Below the pieces are notes generated by a model that saw nothing but the letters and a program-made list of their open reading frames with translations, had not been told where the DNA came from and ran no database searches. A stretch of DNA of 64,000 bases, from contig JACPPI010000018.1 in assembly GCA_016190985.1 (NCBI GenBank), forward strand, positions 114,900 through 178,899. Direction: 5' to 3'. Shown here piece after piece: positions 53,591-64,000 of the stretch (the first letter of the stretch is position 1; every line of letters starts with the position of its first letter). Made by a program: the position numbers and the translations under genes. The DNA is from Opitutia bacterium. GTDB taxonomy: Bacteria; Verrucomicrobiota; Verrucomicrobiia; Opitutales; Opitutaceae.

Positions 53591-53698
53591 TGAATGCCAT
53601 GGCCGAATCGGGGCGACGAAGCGGTCCGGCAGGCGGCGGTGAAGTTCCTGGCGTTTTAGTTGTTGGAGAGAACGAGAAAGAGTAAGAGAAGGAGAACG

Positions 53699-54277
53699 AT
53701 GGCACGACAATCCGTCCGGCAGATGTGGAAGGCGAAGCTTGAGGGCACCCTTGCGCCCAAGTCGTGGCCCGCTGCGCCGACACTGTCGCGCCCGGCGTTT
53801 GCCGGCCGGGTGCTCGGCGTCGACCCGAGCCTGCGCGGCACCGGCCTGGCGTTGATCGAGTTCACGCCCGGACGCCCGCCCGTGCTGTTGCGCTGCCAGA
53901 AGGTGAAGGTCGCGCCGCGCGCCTCTTTGGCGTTCGCCCTCGGGGAGATCCACCGGGCGGTGACGGCGTTCGTGGTGGAATTCGACCCGCGGCATGTGGC
54001 GCTGGAGCAGACCATCCACGTGCAGAATTTCCAGACGGCGCAGATCCTCGGCGCGGCGCGCGGGGCGGCCATCGCGGCGGCGGCGCTACAGCAAAGGGAG
54101 ATTTATGAGTATGCCCCGTTGCGCGTGAAGCTGGCCGTGGTGGGGCGGGGCCGCGCGAGCAAGGACCAGATGGCGCGCACCGTGATGGCGATGCTCGGGC
54201 ATGGCCGGGCGATGGCCTTCGACGAGGCCGACGCAGCCGGCGTGGCGTTGTGCCACGCCATGACCTGGCGGGGCTAA
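53699..54277 (+). CDS. ruvC: Crossover junction endodeoxyribonuclease RuvC
   Basis: This 192-residue Holliday-junction resolvase has the four acidic catalytic residues: Asp42 (VLGVDPSLRGTGLALIE), Glu103 (VALEQTIHVQNFQTAQILGA), Asp175 and Asp178 (DEADAAGVALCHAM). The first 35 residues are an extra basic N-terminal extension not seen in E. coli RuvC. A good ribosome site (AGGAG, six bases before ATG) supports the start at 53699. ruvA and ruvB are not in the window. It follows recF on the same strand after 108 bp. Confidence 0.93.
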   Translation: MARQSVRQMWKAKLEGTLAPKSWPAAPTLSRPAFAGRVLGVDPSLRGTGLALIEFTPGRPPVLLRCQKVKVAPRASLAFALGEIHRAVTAFVVEFDPRHVALEQTIHVQNFQTAQILGAARGAAIAAAALQQREIYEYAPLRVKLAVVGRGRASKDQMARTVMAMLGHGRAMAFDEADAAGVALCHAMTWRG

Positions 54278-54383
54278 GGCTCACGCAGGCGGCTTACCGG
54301 TCCCAACACGCCGGGCTGCCAGCTGTCCGGCCGGCCAATCCGCGGGTTGCCAAAAGCCGCCCGCGGGGGCAAAGTGCGTCATC

Positions 54384-56078
54384 ATGATCGAGACCGCGGC
54401 CCCGTGGGCGAAGAACAAGCTCTATTTCCGGCCCAAGCTCCTGGACGCGCTGAAGGGTTACTCGCGCGCAAAGTTTCTGACGGATCTCGGGGCCGGGCTC
54501 ACCGTGGGCATCGTCGCGTTGTCGCTGTGCATCGGGCTCGGCATCGCCTCGGGTGTGACTCCGGCGGCGGGGCTCTACGCCGGCGCGATCGGCGGGTTTC
54601 TGGTCTCAGCGCTGGGCGGGTCGCGCGTGCAGATCGGCGGGCCGGCCGGCGCGTTCGTCGGGTTGATCGCCCTGATGGTGGCGCACTACGGCGTGGCCGA
54701 CCTGCTGGTCTGCACGATGCTGGCGGGGGTGATCCTGTTCGCGATGGGCGCGCTGCGGCTGGGCAGCCTGATCAAGTTCGTCCCGCATCCCGTGACGGTC
54801 GGCTTCACCTGCGGCATCGCCATCACGATCCTCTCGACGCAGCTGCGGGGGCTGTTCGGGCTGCACCTGACGCAGGAGCCGGCGGAGTTCCTGCCCAAGC
54901 TGGCCGCGCTGGCCGGCGCGTTCGCGAGTGTCCAGTGGAGCACGGTGGCGCTGTCGGGCGTCTCGCTGGCCATCATCCTGCTCTGGCCGAAACGGTGGAG
55001 CCGGGTGCCGGGCTCGATTGTCGCCGTGGGGGCCGGAGTGCTGGTCGTGCAGCTGTATCACCGGCTCGGTTGGAGCACGGACACCATCGGCAGCCGGTTT
55101 GGCGGCATTCCGCAGGGGCTGCCGGGGTTTCATTTTCCCCGCTTTGCCTGGGATCACCTCGGCGGCCTGATCCGGCCGGCGTTCACCATCGCGCTGCTCG
55201 GGGCCATCGAGTCGTTGCTGTCGGCCGTGGTGGCCGACGGTCTCATCGACGACCGGCACGACTCCAACCAGGAGCTGATGGCGCAGGGGGTGGCGAACTT
55301 CGTGACGCCGCTGTTCGGCGGCCTGCCGGTGACGGGGGTGCTCGCCCGCACGGCGACCAACATCCGGAGCGGGGCGGGCACGCCGGTGGCGGGCCTCGTG
55401 CAGGCGGGCCTGTTGGTGCTGGTGCTGCTCGTGGCCGCGCCGCTGTTCACCGACGTGCCGCTGGCCGCGCTGGCCGCGGTGCTGGCGGTGGTGGCGGTGC
55501 GCATGGGGGAGTGGGGGGAGTTCTGGCTGTTGCGCAAGAAACCCCGGGGCGACGCGGCGGTGTTCCTCACGACCTTCGGGTTGACCGTGTTGTTTGATCT
55601 CACGGTGGCGGTCGAGGTGGGCATGGTGCTGGCGGCGGTCGCGTTCATCAAGCGGGTGGCGGACACCACGAAGATCCACGAGATGACCGGCGAGCAGGCG
55701 GCGGCGGGCGGGCAGGGCCACGAGCCGGTGAAGGACGTGCCGCGCGGCGTGATGATCTACCGCGTGTTCGGCGCCCTGCTGTTCGGCTCGGCGGAAAAAC
55801 TGGAGAGCATCATCCGCCGGACGGGCGGCGACACCCGCGTGGTCATCCTGCACATGGCGGCGGTGACGGCGATGGACGCCACCGCGCTCAACCGCATCGA
55901 AAACCTGCACGCGAAGCTGCGGCGGCATGGCAAGCACCTCGTGCTGAGCGGCCCGCACACGCAGCCTTATTTCATGCTGGAGAAAGCCGGGTTCTTCGAC
56001 GCCCTCGGCCGCGAAAACATCGGGGCCGATCTGGAGGCGGCGGTGGCGCGCGCCCGCGTGCTGGCGGCATCCCGTTGA
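54384..56078 (+). CDS. SulP-family anion transporter with STAS domain
   Basis: This 564-residue membrane protein has about 12-14 transmembrane helices with the SulP signature region (ALGGSRVQIGGPAGAFVGLI and a later NFVTPLFGGLPVTGVLARTA). A C-terminal STAS domain (about residues 445-560) contains VVILHMAAVTAMDATALNRI. SulP proteins carry sulfate, bicarbonate or dicarboxylates; the substrate is not predictable here. The Ser usually modified in anti-anti-sigma STAS domains is replaced (MDATAL). It is a solitary gene, convergent with the receiver-domain gene (six bases apart). Confidence 0.9.
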   Translation: MIETAAPWAKNKLYFRPKLLDALKGYSRAKFLTDLGAGLTVGIVALSLCIGLGIASGVTPAAGLYAGAIGGFLVSALGGSRVQIGGPAGAFVGLIALMVAHYGVADLLVCTMLAGVILFAMGALRLGSLIKFVPHPVTVGFTCGIAITILSTQLRGLFGLHLTQEPAEFLPKLAALAGAFASVQWSTVALSGVSLAIILLWPKRWSRVPGSIVAVGAGVLVVQLYHRLGWSTDTIGSRFGGIPQGLPGFHFPRFAWDHLGGLIRPAFTIALLGAIESLLSAVVADGLIDDRHDSNQELMAQGVANFVTPLFGGLPVTGVLARTATNIRSGAGTPVAGLVQAGLLVLVLLVAAPLFTDVPLAALAAVLAVVAVRMGEWGEFWLLRKKPRGDAAVFLTTFGLTVLFDLTVAVEVGMVLAAVAFIKRVADTTKIHEMTGEQAAAGGQGHEPVKDVPRGVMIYRVFGALLFGSAEKLESIIRRTGGDTRVVILHMAAVTAMDATALNRIENLHAKLRRHGKHLVLSGPHTQPYFMLEKAGFFDALGRENIGADLEAAVARARVLAASR

Positions 56079-56084
56079 ACGGCC

Positions 56085-56546
56085 TCAGGCCGCCACGGTC
56101 TTGAGCAGGCGGCCGAGCTCGCCGACCCGGTAGGGCTTGGGCAGGTATCCCCGGATGCCCAGGCCGAGCAGGTGGTGGCGCAACTCGTCGCTGTCGTAGC
56201 CGCTCGTCACGACCGCGCGCACGCGGGGGTCGAGTTCCCGCAGCCGCTTGAAGGTCTGCTCGCCGCCCATGCCGCCGACGACCGTCAGGTCCATGATGAC
56301 GGCGTCATAAGCGCGGCCCAAACCGAGCCGGCGTTGATACAGCTGGAGCGCCTCCTCGCCGTTCTTGGCCAGGTCGCAGACATAACCCAAATTTCCGAGC
56401 AGTCCTTGCGTGAGAGAGCGGATGCTCTCGTCGTCATCCATGAAAAGGATGCGCCCGGCCTCGGCGTCGGCCGGCAACGGTGGGTTGCTCTGCCGGCAGG
56501 CGGCCAGCACATGGCGCACGGGGGAGTGGTTATACAGCGTGTGCAA
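56085..56546 (-). CDS. Stand-alone response-regulator receiver-domain protein
   Basis: This 153-residue protein has a 30-residue leader without features and a receiver domain: acidic pocket ILFMDDDESI, phospho-acceptor Asp in DAVIMDLTVVGGMGGEQTF, then VVTSGYDSDE and Lys in GYLPKPYRV. No output domain is present. The DLTVVGGMGG form is common in receiver domains at the C-terminus of hybrid histidine kinases, so this may be a detached piece of one or a single-domain regulator. No kinase gene is nearby. Confidence 0.85.
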   Translation of the reverse strand: MHTLYNHSPVRHVLAACRQSNPPLPADAEAGRILFMDDDESIRSLTQGLLGNLGYVCDLAKNGEEALQLYQRRLGLGRAYDAVIMDLTVVGGMGGEQTFKRLRELDPRVRAVVTSGYDSDELRHHLLGLGIRGYLPKPYRVGELGRLLKTVAA

Positions 56547-56670
56547 GGGGAAGAGCAGGCTGCTGAGGGAAAGCCCGTCGCCAACCCTGTTTCCCTTTTA
56601 GGCCGAGTCTTTATATTGCATTTACGAGCGAGTGAGGGGAATCACCCAGCCCGCAGGCCGGAGTTCATTC

Positions 56671-57702
56671 CTAAACGCCGTTGGATTGCCATAAGCGCAC
56701 CCGGCGCTCCAGGAAATCGATCCACACCGGCTGGTCGTTCAGGCAAGGGATATGGCGGAAGGACTCGCCGCCGGCCGCGAGAAAATCCTCGGCGCCGCGC
56801 ACGCGGATTTCCTCCAGCGTCTCCAGGCAGTCGGTGACGAACGCCGGCGTGATCACCAGCAGGCGCTTTTTGCCGAGGCCCGGCAGCCGCTTGAGTTCGT
56901 AGTCGGTGTAGGGCGAAATCCACGGCTCGCCGACGAGGCGCGATTGGAAGGCCACGGACCATTTCTTCGGGTCGAGCCCCGCCTTTTGCGCAAAGAGCCG
57001 GGTCGTGCGCGTGACCTGGGCCTTGTAGCAGGTGGCGTGGGCCGGCGAACAGGTGTTGCAGCAATCGGCCGCCAACTGGCAGTGCGCGCCGGAGCTGTCG
57101 GCCTTGGTCAGGTGCCGCACGGGGATGCCGTGGTAACTGAAAAGCAGGTGGTCGTGCGGCTGGCTCAGGTAGGGGCGCGCGCTCGCGACCAGCGCGTCGA
57201 TGTAATCGGCGTCGCCGTAGTAGGGCTGCACGCACTCGATCTTCAGGTCGGGCGCCAGCTTGGCGGCCTCGCGGTGGACCTTGGCCACCACGGTCTCCCA
57301 GCTCGACATCGCGTAGTGCGGGTATTGCGGAAACAGCAGCACGCGGTCGATGCCCTGCGTGACCAGCCGCCGGAGGACGTCGGGAATGGACGGCTTGCCG
57401 TAGTTCATCGCCAGCTCGACCGGGAGGCTGATCTTCGCCTGGAGCCTGGCCTGCGAGTGCCGGCTCGTGACGACCAGCGGCGAGCCCTCGGCGGTCCACA
57501 CCGTCGAGTAGGCGTGGGCGGAGTTTTTGGCCCGGAAGGGGATGATGATGCCGTTGACCAGCGCCCAGCGGAGGAAGGCATTGGCCGGCCGGTCGATCAC
57601 CCGCCCGTCGTTGAGGAACTCGCGCAGGTAGCGCTTCACGTCCGGCACGGACGGGGAGTCGGGCGAGCCGAGATTGAGCAGGAGGACGGCGGACGAGGAC
57701 AT
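56671..57702 (-). CDS. hemH: Ferrochelatase
   Basis: This 343-residue enzyme begins MSSSAVLLLNLGSPDSPSVP and shows FPQYPHYAMSSWE, the catalytic His in LLFSYHGIPVRHL (His191) and SRLVGEPWISPYTD. It inserts iron into protoporphyrin IX to make haem. A Cys-rich insert (Cys208, 214, 215, 218, 225) within HCQLAADCCNTCSPAHATC could bind a [2Fe-2S] cluster, as in some bacterial ferrochelatases. The start at 57702 matches the family N-terminus. It is divergent from gpmI. Confidence 0.94.
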   Translation of the reverse strand: MSSSAVLLLNLGSPDSPSVPDVKRYLREFLNDGRVIDRPANAFLRWALVNGIIIPFRAKNSAHAYSTVWTAEGSPLVVTSRHSQARLQAKISLPVELAMNYGKPSIPDVLRRLVTQGIDRVLLFPQYPHYAMSSWETVVAKVHREAAKLAPDLKIECVQPYYGDADYIDALVASARPYLSQPHDHLLFSYHGIPVRHLTKADSSGAHCQLAADCCNTCSPAHATCYKAQVTRTTRLFAQKAGLDPKKWSVAFQSRLVGEPWISPYTDYELKRLPGLGKKRLLVITPAFVTDCLETLEEIRVRGAEDFLAAGGESFRHIPCLNDQPVWIDFLERRVRLWQSNGV

Positions 57703-57797
57703 GAAGCAAGCTAGAGGTGCGGTTTCCGCGCGGAATGTCAACCGGGCGGCGCGGGTTTTTGGTTGCCCGCCTCCGGGGGAAACCGGACAACTGCGCC

Positions 57798-59381
57798 ATG
57801 ACCGCCAAGACTGCTCCGGTGTTGCTCGTGATCCGCGACGGGTGGGGAAAAAATCCCCGGCCGGAGCAGAACGCCTTCAACGCGGTGCATCTCGCCCGCA
57901 AACCCTGCGACGACCTGCTGCATGCGAACTGCCCGGCCACGCTGGTCGCGGCCAGCGGGCTCGATGTCGGGCTGCCCGACGGCGTCATGGGCAACAGCGA
58001 GGTCGGCCACGAGAACATCGGCGCGGGCCGGATCGTCGACCAGGAGCTGGTCCGGCTGAACAAGCTTTTTTCCGACCAAAAACTCGCCGCCAACCCCGTG
58101 TGGCGCGCCCTCATCGCCCGCGTGCAGGCGCGGAAATCACGTCTCCACCTGATGGGCATCGTGTCCGACGCCGGCGTGCACGGCATGCTGGAGCACCTTT
58201 ACGGCATCCTGCGCCAGGCGAAGGCGGACGGGGTCGCGGCGGTTTTCATCCACGCCTTCACCGACGGCCGCGACACGCCGCCGCAGAGCGGACTGGGCTA
58301 CGTGCACCAAGTGGAGGCGAAGTGCCGCGAAATCGGCGCGGGCCGCATCGCCTCGGTCTGCGGGCGCTTCTGGGCGATGGACCGCGACAACCGCTGGGAG
58401 CGCGTGCAGCAGGCCTACGACATGCTGACCGGCCGCAAGGCCGCGGCCACGGCGCCGAGCGCTGCGGCGGCGGTCGCGAATTATTACGCCCAGCCCCTGA
58501 GCCCGACGCAGAATGGCGACGAGTTTGTGCCCGCGACCTGGGTGGTGGACGCCGCGGGCAATCCCGTGGCCACGATCGGCGACGGCGACGCCGTGCTTTT
58601 CTACAACTACCGCGGCGACCGCCCGCGCGAGATCACCCGGGCCTTTGTCATGGATGATTTCAAGGGCTTCGACCGCGGCCCGAAGCTCGACCTGTATTAC
58701 GCCACGATGACCGAGTATGAGGCCGGCCTGCCCGTGCATGTGGTTTCCGGCAAACCGGAGAAACTGAAAAACATCCTTGGCGAAGTCGTGAGCAACGCGG
58801 GTCTCGCGCAGTTCCGCTGCGCCGAGACGGAGAAGAATCCGCACGTGACCTTTTTCTTCAACAACTACCGCAAGGAACCCTTCCCCGGCCAGGTGAACGC
58901 CTGTCCGGCCAGCCCGAAGGTGCCGACCTACGACATGCAGCCCGAGATGTCGGCGGCGCAAGTGACCGCGGAGGCCAAGGCCGCGATCCTCTCCGGCAAA
59001 TATGCGCTCATCGTCGTCAACTACGCCAATCCCGACATGGTCGGCCATACGGGTTCGCTGCCGGCCGCGATCAAGGCGGTCGAGGCCACCGATGCCGGGG
59101 TGGGACGCCTGCTCGCAGCGCTGGCCACCAAGAACGGCAAGGCCGTGGTGCTGGCCGACCACGGCAACGCCGAGCAGATGTGGGACCCGACCGTCAACGG
59201 CCCGCACACGGCGCACACGCTCAATCAGGTCGAGGTCTTCGTGGTCGGCGACGGCCTGGTGGCCGGCAAAACCAGGATGCGCACCGGCGGACGCCTCGCC
59301 GACATCGCCCCGACCGTGCTGCACCTCATGGGCCTGCCCAAACCGGCGGAGATGACCGGCGAGAGTTTGATAGTGTCATAG
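57798..59381 (+). CDS. gpmI: 2,3-bisphosphoglycerate-independent phosphoglycerate mutase
   Basis: This 527-residue alkaline-phosphatase-superfamily enzyme begins VLLVIRDGWGKN. The catalytic serine loop is VMGNSEVGHENIGAGR, the substrate-binding part is FTDGRDTPPQSGLGYV, and the metal ligands are in VNYANPDMVGHTGSL and VVLADHGNAEQMWDP. It interconverts 3- and 2-phosphoglycerate in glycolysis, using two Mn ions. The start at 57798 precedes the conserved N-terminus; upstream frame is rejected. It is 60 bp from aspS on the same strand. Confidence 0.95.
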   Translation: MTAKTAPVLLVIRDGWGKNPRPEQNAFNAVHLARKPCDDLLHANCPATLVAASGLDVGLPDGVMGNSEVGHENIGAGRIVDQELVRLNKLFSDQKLAANPVWRALIARVQARKSRLHLMGIVSDAGVHGMLEHLYGILRQAKADGVAAVFIHAFTDGRDTPPQSGLGYVHQVEAKCREIGAGRIASVCGRFWAMDRDNRWERVQQAYDMLTGRKAAATAPSAAAAVANYYAQPLSPTQNGDEFVPATWVVDAAGNPVATIGDGDAVLFYNYRGDRPREITRAFVMDDFKGFDRGPKLDLYYATMTEYEAGLPVHVVSGKPEKLKNILGEVVSNAGLAQFRCAETEKNPHVTFFFNNYRKEPFPGQVNACPASPKVPTYDMQPEMSAAQVTAEAKAAILSGKYALIVVNYANPDMVGHTGSLPAAIKAVEATDAGVGRLLAALATKNGKAVVLADHGNAEQMWDPTVNGPHTAHTLNQVEVFVVGDGLVAGKTRMRTGGRLADIAPTVLHLMGLPKPAEMTGESLIVS

Positions 59382-59441
59382 TGGGTCAAAATCTGTTTGC
59401 CCCGGGGTGGGGCGGGCCGTTTGGTTGAGCGTTCCGCTCCC

Positions 59442-61610
<2,169 letters not shown>

Positions 61611-61641
61611 GCAGGCCCGCAGTTTTTGTCCGCCGGAGACT

Positions 61642-61744
61642 GGTGGAACCCGGCCTTCCGCCCTTCGCCAAGGCTACGGGGACAGGCTGGACGGGTCCTG
61701 AGCGCGGCGAAACCAGGCGAACGCGTCCGGAGGCCGCGTGCCAC
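61642..61744. repeat. GGTGGA...CCACC palindromic element between P-II copy 1 and amtB
   Basis: It contains GGTGGAACCCGGC at the left and GAACGCGTCCGGAGGCCGCG at the right, as in the elements at 26104 and 63678. A TTCGCCAAGGCTACGGGGAC core in the middle matches the element inside the UDP-sugar pyrophosphorylase gene. TTTTTGTCCGCCGG precedes it at 61623. Confidence 0.65.
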
Positions 61745-61827
61745 CTGGTGTATGACACGCACGCCGAGCCGGAATAACCGGGGCGGATCAGGCTCATGGC
61801 ATTGGAGCTGCTTTCCCGGGTGGGTCC

Positions 61828-63294
61828 ATGAACCACTCCTGCCTCCGCAAAACCCTTCGTCAGCTCACTGTCGCCGGGGCGTTGTTCGCCCTTGCGCTTG
61901 GTTTGTCCGCCCGCGCTGAAGTTGCCAAGATCGTCCCGCCGACCGCGGACGAGCGTCTTGCCGCGCTGGAGGCCTACGTCAACAACACCGATCCCGGCAA
62001 GTCCCTGGCGCTGACGCCCGGCCCGGGCCACAACGCCTGGATGATGACGAGCGCCGCGCTCGTGCTTTTCATGACGCTGCCCGGCCTGGCGCTCTTCTAC
62101 GGCGGCCTGGTGCGCAAGAAAAACGTGCTCTCGGTGCTCGCGCAGTGCCTCGGCATCACCGGGCTGGTCACGATCCTCTGGTGGGCCTGCGGCTACAGCC
62201 TCGTGTTCGGCACGAGCTACGGCAGCCCGTTCATCGGCGGCACCGAGTTCCTTTTCCTCAGCGGCGTCACCTCGGCCCCGAACACCAACTACGCCTACTG
62301 GGTTTCGCAGAACGTGTTTGCGATGTTCCAGATGATGTTCGCCATCATCACGCCCGCGCTGATCGTCGGCGCGATCGCCGAGCGCATGAAGTTCAACGCC
62401 ATCCTGCTCTTCGTCACACTCTGGATGATGGTGGTTTATTTTCCGCTGGCCCACATGGTCTGGGGCGCCACCGGCTGGATGAACGGCGTGTGGAACGCCG
62501 CCGCGGTGATCCCGGCCATCGACTTCGCGGGCGGCACGGTCGTGCACATGTCCTCCGGCTGGTCCGCGCTCGTGCTCTGCCTCATCCTCGGGCCGCGCAT
62601 CGGCTTCGGGCGGGAGAAAATGGCGCCGCACAGCCTCGTGCTTTGCATGGTCGGCACCGGCATGCTCTACGTGGGCTGGTATGGCTTCAACGCCGGCTCG
62701 GCCGTCGCCTCCGATGGCATCGCCGCCAACGCGTTCACCACGACGACGCTCGCCGCCGCCGTCGCCGGTTTCACCTGGGGCATGGTCGAGAAGGTCACCC
62801 GCGGCCACGCCTCCGTGCTCGGTTTCTGTTCCGGCATTGTCGCGGGTCTCGTCGTCATCACGCCCGCCGCCGGCTTCGTCAACGCCGCCGGCGCGGTCCT
62901 CATCGGCGTCCTCGCCGGCGTCGTGCCGTTCCTGGCCTGCACCAGGCTCAAGGCCGTCTTCAAGTATGACGACGCGCTCGACACCTTCGGCGTCCACGCC
63001 GTCGGCGGCACGCTCGGCGCGCTGTTGACGGGCTTCCTCGCCACGGCCGACGTAAACTCCAACCTCGTCAGCGCCGCCTACGCCGAGAAGAACGGCCTGG
63101 CCGCGCTCATCAAGCACGGCGGACTCTGGGTCGCGCAGTTGAAGGCCATCGGCGTCACCCTCGTCCTTTCGGTGGTCGGCACCATCGTCCTCGCCTATCT
63201 GGTCAAGGCGCTGGTCGGCCTGCGCCCGGCCCCCGAAGCCGAGCAGCAGGGCCTCGACATCACCGACCACGGCGAGGAAGGCTACATTCTCTGA
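61828..63294 (+). CDS. amtB: Ammonium transporter
   Basis: This 488-residue protein has a signal-peptide-like start (QLTVAGALFALALGLSARAE). An extra periplasmic segment follows, then 11 membrane helices with the Amt signatures MLTLPGLALFYGG-type LPGLALFYGGLVRKKN, FAGGTVVHMSSGWSALV (pore His), and DTFGVHAVGGTLGALLTG (second pore His). It moves ammonium, controlled by direct P-II binding. P-II genes lie on both sides. The C-terminal tail LDITDHGEEGYIL is the usual P-II contact region. Confidence 0.95.
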   Translation: MNHSCLRKTLRQLTVAGALFALALGLSARAEVAKIVPPTADERLAALEAYVNNTDPGKSLALTPGPGHNAWMMTSAALVLFMTLPGLALFYGGLVRKKNVLSVLAQCLGITGLVTILWWACGYSLVFGTSYGSPFIGGTEFLFLSGVTSAPNTNYAYWVSQNVFAMFQMMFAIITPALIVGAIAERMKFNAILLFVTLWMMVVYFPLAHMVWGATGWMNGVWNAAAVIPAIDFAGGTVVHMSSGWSALVLCLILGPRIGFGREKMAPHSLVLCMVGTGMLYVGWYGFNAGSAVASDGIAANAFTTTTLAAAVAGFTWGMVEKVTRGHASVLGFCSGIVAGLVVITPAAGFVNAAGAVLIGVLAGVVPFLACTRLKAVFKYDDALDTFGVHAVGGTLGALLTGFLATADVNSNLVSAAYAEKNGLAALIKHGGLWVAQLKAIGVTLVLSVVGTIVLAYLVKALVGLRPAPEAEQQGLDITDHGEEGYIL

Positions 63295-63302
63295 CCCCTT
63301 AA

Positions 63303-63653
<351 letters not shown>

Positions 63654-63677
63654 CGCCCCCGCGGCTCTCTGGCTTGG

Positions 63678-63730
63678 GGTGGAACCCGGCCTCCGGACGG
63701 GTTGTGGAATCCGGCCTATGTGGGCGGGGC
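63678..63730. repeat. GGTGGA-type partial palindromic element
   Basis: The sequence GGTGGAACCCGGCCTCCGGA+CGGGTT repeats the left half of the element at 61642 and is preceded by GGCTTGG, as at 25685. A second GTGGAATCCGGCC follows. It lies between the second P-II gene and the REP copy. Confidence 0.55.
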
Positions 63731-63779
63731 TTTATTCGCAGTGGGTCCAATACGGAACTTGCTCCGGCTTGGTTTGGTT

Positions 63780-63826
63780 GTGGGAGCGTGCTTGCACGCG
63801 ACTGTCGCGACCAAGGTCGCTCCCAC
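63780..63826. repeat. REP-like element, GTGGGAGCG family, copy 2
   Basis: GTGGGAGCG and CGCTCCCAC ends enclose TGCTTGCACGCGACTGTCGC and GACCAAGGT. It differs from the copy at 26011 at only a few positions and lies 50 bases from the IS110-type transposase end. Confidence 0.8.
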
Positions 63827-63876
63827 CAGAACCAGGCAAAAAGCGGAATGGTGGAAAGGCCCCCGGAGCAGCGGTG

Positions 63877-64000
63877 TCAGTGAGCAAGGGTGAAGTTTGG
63901 GTCGAGGATGAGGCGGTTCATCAGGCAGACCAGCTTGCGCATGACAGCGACGAGACAGACCTTTGGCGGTTTGCCGTTGGCTTTGAGTCGCTGGTAAAAA
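63877..64000 (-). mobile_element. IS110-family transposase, C-terminal end (cut by the window)
   Basis: Read on the minus strand from the right edge, the last 41 codons give FYQRLKANGKPPKVCLVAVM and then RKLVCLMNRLILDPNFTLAH followed by TGA. The GKPPKV...AVMRKLV pattern is the C-terminal end of IS110-type (Transposase_20/DEDD plus Transposase_20) enzymes. The rest lies outside the window, so completeness cannot be judged. No terminal inverted repeats are expected for this family. Confidence 0.85.

Overview
The window is GC-rich, densely packed chromosomal DNA that looks like a member of the Verrucomicrobiota, most likely family Opitutaceae. The reasons are an Akkermansia-type pilus-like locus (homologues of Amuc_1101, 1100, 1099 and 1098), an ExeA/GspB pair, many Ala/Pro-rich linkers, and the dispersed palindromes and simple tracts common in that group. 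This placement is inferred from protein character alone. No rRNA, tRNA, CRISPR array or phage was seen.

Layout. 1-3.1 kb: tail of a sugar-nucleotide epimerase/dehydratase, a VapBC module and an O-antigen-ligase-like membrane protein. 3.2-6.3 kb: a small-protein/nucleotidyltransferase pair broken by a one-base deletion, then a DUF4838 lipoprotein. 6.4-8 kb (minus): GspB-like and ExeA-like proteins. 8.1-12 kb: FtsB-like protein, UDP-sugar pyrophosphorylase and phosphosugar mutase. 12.9-17.1 kb (minus): NUDIX hydrolase and the pyruvate dehydrogenase E1 alpha, E1 beta and E2 genes. 17.2-23.7 kb: pilus-like locus ending in a secretin and a low-GC lipoprotein fragment. 23.8-26.4 kb: solitary nuoA, a PTS-IIA/diadenylate-cyclase fusion and rpmG. 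26.5-31.2 kb: Mrp, TolB-like, YmdB-like, LmbE-like and OsmC proteins. 31.3-38.3 kb: MazF module, argH, mutL and glycogen phosphorylase. 38.4-41.1 kb: secreted nuclease and a YdbH-YnbE-YdbL lipid-transport set. 41.3-46.6 kb: nucleoside transporter, gamma carbonic anhydrase, and a sigma factor/membrane protein/serine hydrolase operon. 46.6-54.3 kb: folA, ald, two paralogous DUF1570/peptidase-MA-like genes, ppiB, recF and ruvC. 54.4-61.2 kb: SulP transporter, receiver protein, hemH, gpmI and aspS. 61.3-63.7 kb: P-II, amtB, P-II. The window ends in the tail of an IS110 transposase.

Most genes are housekeeping: cell division, glycogen and sugar phosphate metabolism, pyruvate oxidation, DNA repair, haem and ammonium. 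The unusual content is of three kinds. First, a PTS-IIA + pyruvate-kinase-C-like + diadenylate cyclase fusion sits behind a long inverted repeat in its leader. Second, several families of short palindromic elements lie between genes and also inside coding linkers of aceF, the GspB gene, the pyrophosphorylase gene and mutL. Third, there are traces of recent decay or rearrangement: a frameshifted nucleotidyltransferase, a frameshift in a (CG)6 run that makes one gene read into its neighbour, and a 32-bp exact copy of the ppiB 3' end left between two paralogues.
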